Part shown: positions 60,016-64,000 of the stretch, piece after piece | Layout: the number at the start of each line of letters is the position of its first letter | Numbering within the stretch: position 1 is the stretch's first letter | Origin: Epichloe hybrida | Taxonomy: Eukaryota; Ascomycota; Sordariomycetes; Hypocreales; Clavicipitaceae | Assembly (NCBI GenBank): GCA_019022495.1 | Contig: JAFEKR010000017.1 | Span: 558,001-622,000, forward strand | Direction: 5' to 3' | DNA length: 64,000 bases | The notes under the pieces: generated by a model | The model's input: the letters and a program-made list of their open reading frames with translations, nothing else | Databases searched by the model: none | What the model was told of the DNA's origin: nothing | Made by a program: the position numbers and the translations under genes

Positions 60016-60732
60016 ATGGTCCTCTCGAATCCATCACCGCCTCTTCTCCTGACAAAGAGACTCAACGCTTTCCTCCACGCCAATCAGACTCCTCAGCTGC
60101 CGACTCTCCTCCTCACCACGTACCACGGCAAGCTGCTCGCCCACGCGAGTCCTCACCCCGTCTCGGTCCTACGGACTCATGCCACCGTAGCAGCCTCCCT
60201 TCTCGCCATCCACACGTCCTCCTCCGTCGATGTTCCTTTCTCGCTGCCCGGCTCACGAACTCCAGACCCAATCTCTCGCTCCCCCGTCCTAGGGTCCGAC
60301 GACGAGGACGATTACGATGACCGCGACAACGACAACGACAACGACACAGCAGCCTCGAACAAGGCCGCTGCACGAAAGAGAGCCGCCCAGTCAGTCCGAC
60401 CAGTCACCATCACCGTCCAACTCAGCGGCGGAACAGTCATCATCCGCCGTCTCAAATGCGGCCTCCTCTTTGTCTGTGTCGGTCCCTCAGCGCACGATTT
60501 CCAGCCCGATGCGCACCTCCGCGCCGAAAACGGCGACCTCACCACCACCGGCAGCCCCAGCGAAGTCGACAGTCTAGTCAGCGCGGATGCTCAGACTACG
60601 ACGAGCCTGGACAGCGTAGGTGCCGCCTCGGTCGTCGCCATGAGAAAGCACGCTGGTGACTTGGCTCGGTGGCTCGACGACAAGCTCGGAACGTTGACAG
60701 TCCCAGAGGAGGGCGTCGGCTCAAGCGACTAG
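60016..60732 (+). CDS. Roadblock/LC7-domain protein, LAMTOR2-like
   Basis: 238 residues, single exon. The start at 60016 has a good context (AAAGATGG), and an upstream in-frame ATG at 59932 would add 28 residues. The N-terminus (LLLTKRLNAFLHANQTPQLP then TLLLTTYHGKLLAHAS) followed by HATVAASLLAIHTSS, and later GGTVIIRRLKCGLLFVCVGP, then a C-terminal helix MRKHAGDLARWLDDKL, follow the order of LAMTOR2: helix, TLLL strand, GxLLA, Ala-rich helix, strand pair, C-terminal helix. LAMTOR2 is a roadblock subunit of Ragulator (an EGO-type complex in fungi), which anchors Rag GTPases for TORC1 signalling on the vacuole or lysosome. An acidic Asp/Asn linker (about residues 93-117) interrupts the fold compared with the animal protein. 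Assignment rests on pattern, not on a search. Confidence 0.6.
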   Translation: MVLSNPSPPLLLTKRLNAFLHANQTPQLPTLLLTTYHGKLLAHASPHPVSVLRTHATVAASLLAIHTSSSVDVPFSLPGSRTPDPISRSPVLGSDDEDDYDDRDNDNDNDTAASNKAAARKRAAQSVRPVTITVQLSGGTVIIRRLKCGLLFVCVGPSAHDFQPDAHLRAENGDLTTTGSPSEVDSLVSADAQTTTSLDSVGAASVVAMRKHAGDLARWLDDKLGTLTVPEEGVGSSD

Positions 60733-61546
60733 ATACAAAGTGTTGCGAAACAAACAAGCAAATGAGAAAAAACACATTACTGCAAATTCGACCATGCTCC
60801 TTTTTTTTTTCAAAAGCAAGGGCATTGAAGGGCGTCGGGAAATCATGGCTTGGGGAATGGCGTTTTCACCCTTCCTATAATCTTGTCCCTTCTTCTCATT
60901 TCTGCCCTCTGCCATTCTCTTGCGGCAGGCATGGCTGTGGCGAGGCACCTGGATTATTTCGGGTTTCATGTACTTAGCGCGCGTCACTTTAGATACCACC
61001 ATCATAAAACCCGTGCTGTTTTTGCTCTAGTTGCCCTGTTTCCCGCAAAGTTGCGCGCTCGCTGCAGTTTGTATTTGTCTTTAAGCGCAAGCTTCTTGAC
61101 AATCGCTTCTCCACGGGACAGGTATCAAAATAGGTTCTATGTTCATCGTGGACAGGGTTACGAAGTTGCTCATCATTTCGTAAATGTACGGCATGAACGA
61201 GTGACTGCACGTGGCAGAGTAGTGCTTGATAGTGACACGTATATAAATCAAGCTGGTTTTCGAGACTGCTTCATTGATGATGATTTTACCCCGCATAATG
61301 ATACAATAGGCAGTCCGCCGACATTGCCTACACGCCAGTCAGACCTGTGTCAAAGCAATAAACTCGGTTGTTGAGCCCCGAAAAGTCAACCCAAGCGCCG
61401 TAACAGATAGGACAAGATGAAAAGAAAAGAAAAGAAAAGAAGAAACTGTGACGCCGTGTATGTACGAGCAAGTACTCCGGAATGCTGGCCCTCAAAAGAG
61501 AAATTAGTATACACCACTCCACTCACTGCCCGGTTGCTATCGATTG
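60733..61546. other. Convergent 3' intergenic region
   Basis: 814 bp between the converging LAMTOR2-like and Ser/Pro-rich genes, including an (AAAAG)n run at about 61419-61440. A 174-codon plus-strand frame crosses it without an early ATG or known similarity. Confidence 0.5.
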
Positions 61547-63530
61547 CTACTCAATACTCATTCGCATGATTCCGTCATTAGTATCAATCATGCCTTGAAA
61601 TCCTACTCTTACTTTGCCGCTCTGCCTTCCGGTCGTTCCAGCAGAAAAGTTAAGAGGTGTTCCGCCACTCACACTCCCAGCCTCGCTTTGCGCGCTGCTG
61701 CCCGCCCTGTCGCCGCCAGTACTGCCGGGGCGTGAACCCCAGGGAGCAGAGTCGCGCTGCATCGGGCTCTGCAAGATCGGTGAGTTGTGGGCGCTCATCC
61801 CAGGACTCACGGCTCGTCGCTTGAAGCTAAGTGGGTCAAAGTCGTCCTCCCTGCGTCTCTTGTTGTTGATACGCCGTGTGATTTCGGCGGCACTCGGTCC
61901 TTGCGCAGTGCTACTATGAGAAGCCTGTACCATGATGTGTGAGCTTTCTGTCATTCGTAATCTTTCAGAAATCATGGAAGGCTTACTGAATTGCCAGATG
62001 CCCCCCCCGGAAAAGGAGAGTCCATAGTCGCATCCTCACTCACGCCAGAAGAGGATCCTCGGGGAAGAAGCGCGGGGGGTGGCGGTGTTGTTTGCGCACC
62101 GCCTATGCTACTTGACTCGGAGAATGTGTCCCAAAATGTCTTGCCCTTGGAATTCTTGATAGCATGTTGCTTAAAGCTGCTGGATAGCCCCGAAGACAAA
62201 TCGGCCATCATGGCCATGTCATCCTCTTGAATATCGTCAATGGTAACGGTCGTCGTCAGATTCGGAGAGGACAAGGCGTTTGCGACTGTCCCAGATTCGG
62301 CTGAAAGGGGTGCTGCCCGGGGCTCGAGAGTCACGTCGCTCTCGCGCACTTGCTTGACCACTTCTGCTTCTCGTCGCGTCTCTGCTTCAGCAGGGGCTAC
62401 TTCTTCAAAAAGCGCAGCGCGAATTCGCGCAAATGTCTTCGTCTTGGGCTAATATGGGATTAGGATACATGTCGGAACATCTGTGACGTGAATAAACTTA
62501 CGAGAAGATTGCCACGGCGCGTGACCGGTCGTCGAATGACTCCTCGATGCCCATCGCCTCCGTTAGCATCAACATCACTTTGCGATTTCCCACTCTCGTC
62601 GCCGTCCGTCGCAGAGATGTGTAGCTGATTAGCTTGCCAGCTAATACTTTCCCTTCGGGCCTTTGCCGAATTGCTGGGCGGTGACTTGGAAATGGAGGCA
62701 GCAGACACGTTGAATCCCAGTCCCAAAGGACCGCGCATCTTCTTTCTGGGCTGTTTTCGATGTCGCTGTCGCTGTTGGAAATTGATCAGGCTGCTCATGG
62801 CAGGTGAACCAAACGACCCGGTCGGCCCAAGATTCGAGGTGGTTCTGGACACTTGCGGAGTCATCATATACGGCTCTTCCACGTCTTCCTCCATGAGATC
62901 GGCATCATCAGACGAGCTCGACGAATCTGACCCAATGGCTTGTTGCGTGTTACTCCCCAGAGAGCTGCTGACATTCATCTTTTCGTGATTGCCCATTATC
63001 GACCACAATGATGAAGAAGTTTGTTCGGGACCGGCAAAGTCGGCCCTACGGCCAGGAATGTTCATGGCTCGATTCCCGATGGTTGGTGATGAGTCGGGAG
63101 ATGACTCGGCCAGCGTCGAGTGATGTAGGCTGGTAGCCGCACGAGAGAAGTCTAGACCTCGCGAACGACGGGGCAAGATGTTGGTCGGGGAGGCATAGTT
63201 GTGCGAATGATCGAGTTTTGGCGAGAGAGGCGGCGGTTTGACATTTGGATTGGAGGCGGCAGGTGGAGGAGTAAATTGACGAGGAGGCATCTGTAGCGAC
63301 AACGCCTTGACTTCGGAGCGGCGTGGAGTGGCTGGCGGTTGCGCGTCCCTAACATCGATATCGTCTTTGGATGTTCTTCGCGAGGCCTCGGTGATTTGTG
63401 ACGATGGAGAGAGGTTTGACGGCGTTCCGCCTGCATCAGATAAGGACCGAGTCCTATGACTGGCACGGGGCGACATGTCGTAGATGACGGATCCCAGATC
63501 TCTGTCGTCCACAACGGCAGCGTCGTCCAT
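61547..63530 (-). CDS. Ser/Pro-rich conserved fungal protein of unknown function
   Basis: Three exons (63530-62502, 62448-61987, 61924-61547) around introns of 53 and 62 bp (donors GTAAGT and GTAAGC) give 622 residues in one continuous frame. The first intron splits a conserved-looking block RRGNLLPKTKTFARIRAALF. The protein is almost wholly low-complexity: many SP/TP sites (SPSSQ, PPLSPK, SSPDSSPT) that could be CDK or MAPK targets, a poly-Ser/acidic patch (DSSSSSDDADLMEEDVEEPY), a basic patch (RQRHRKQPRKKMRGPLGLG) and possible nuclear signals (NNKRRREDDFDPLSFKRRAV). The end, GFQGMIDTNDGIMRMSIE, looks conserved. I recall similar ascomycete proteins but no established function. The first in-frame ATG is at 63530. 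The frame is open upstream but has no ATG. Confidence 0.82.
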
Positions 63531-64000
63531 GGTGATGTATCCCGAAATGTTACCCAGTTGCCTCTCTATGCTGCTCTTTGTTGGCGATGGCGAATACGGC
63601 GTCAAAAGATGGCCAATTAGATGATGGTGCCCGTCACCAAGTCCCAGGACCAAAGACCCCGGTCGGCAGCTGGTGCTCGAGGTAAAGGGCAGGCACAGCA
63701 CTACAGCAGATGAGTAGCCATCGCTCGGCGGTGGGTCAGGCTCGTTAAACACGAACAAGGATAATGGCCGGCGCGAACGTCGCGGAGAGGAGGGATGGCT
63801 GCAACAGAAGGTGATGGGTCCTCTGTTCAGCTTCCAAAGTTGTTTGAACAAAGTTGCGGATAGAATGGGTTAAGTTCAACTTGAGCCAGACTGGCTGCGC
63901 GGGTGGGGCTGTATGGTGGGCCCTGGCCGTATGTAGGTACTGTATTGGGCCTAGTGGGATGGATATCCATCCCCTCCCATCCTCTCCCATCCTTTGTTTC
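63531..64000. promoter_or_regulatory. Upstream region of the Ser/Pro-rich gene
   Basis: The frame of the downstream gene stays open to 63851 on the minus strand but without ATG, so this is taken as 5' leader and promoter. It contains gcgcgggtgggg and a repeated tcccatcct motif near the window end. Confidence 0.4.

Noticed and set aside
60850..61374. 174-codon plus-strand frame with a hydrophobic start (possible secreted protein)
   Set aside because: It begins at a non-ATG codon, overlaps the 3' ends of two converging genes, has opposing frames of similar size and no recognisable domain.

Overview
This window reads as nuclear DNA of a filamentous ascomycete (Pezizomycotina). The genes have short introns of about 53-79 bp with GTAAGT-like donors and CTAAC/CTGAC-like branch sites. 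The recognisable proteins have fungal architectures (Hbs1, CCT5, a CHY zinc-finger protein, an AreA-type DUF1752/DUF3295 protein, a Kch1 potassium-transport protein). An AT-rich block carries the C-to-T signature of repeat-induced point mutation (RIP). Placement in Sordariomycetes, perhaps Hypocreales, is inference from overall protein resemblance and was not tested.

Left arm (1-27,152). HBS1 (minus, cut by the left edge) and CCT5 (plus) lie head to head over a 705-bp shared upstream region. They are followed by a single-exon CHY zinc-finger gene (8,621-10,729, plus) and a two-exon DUF1752/DUF3295 gene (14,752-16,507, minus). The intergenic spaces are long (3.5, 4.0 and 10.6 kb). They hold short tandem repeats and many C or G homopolymer runs, but no gene I can support.

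Middle (27,153-53,857). The whole 26.7-kb AT-rich island is four LTR retrotransposons nested like Russian dolls, and every boundary can be read from LTR pairs and exact 5-bp target duplications. The outermost is a Ty1/copia element, plus strand, 220-bp LTRs, target site ATTAT, about 5.4 kb once the insertions are removed. It was hit by a second copia-type element (30,045-36,396, minus, 257-bp LTRs, CTAAC). It was also hit by a Ty3/gypsy element (36,760-51,693, minus, 267-bp LTRs, TTTAG). The gypsy integrase gene was in turn split by a young Ty1/copia element (39,623-46,739, minus, 810/825-bp LTRs, AGATT). The innermost element still has long open frames interrupted by a few TAG/TAA/TGA codons. 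The outer ones are saturated with TA-rich decay.

Right arm (53,858-64,000). This is normal-composition DNA with a two-exon KCH1-type gene (55,851-57,723, minus). Next come a single-exon roadblock/LC7 protein resembling the LAMTOR2 subunit of the Ragulator/EGO-type complex (60,016-60,732, plus) and a three-exon Ser/Pro-rich protein of unknown function (61,547-63,530, minus). The last two genes converge.

The cellular genes form no obvious pathway cluster. Themes present are translation quality control and protein folding (HBS1, CCT5), nutrient or ion signalling at membranes (KCH1, the LAMTOR2-like protein), and possible transcriptional regulation (DUF1752). The most informative part of the window is the nested retrotransposon island, including its half-tRNA primer sites, hairpin-rich leader and LTR palindromes.
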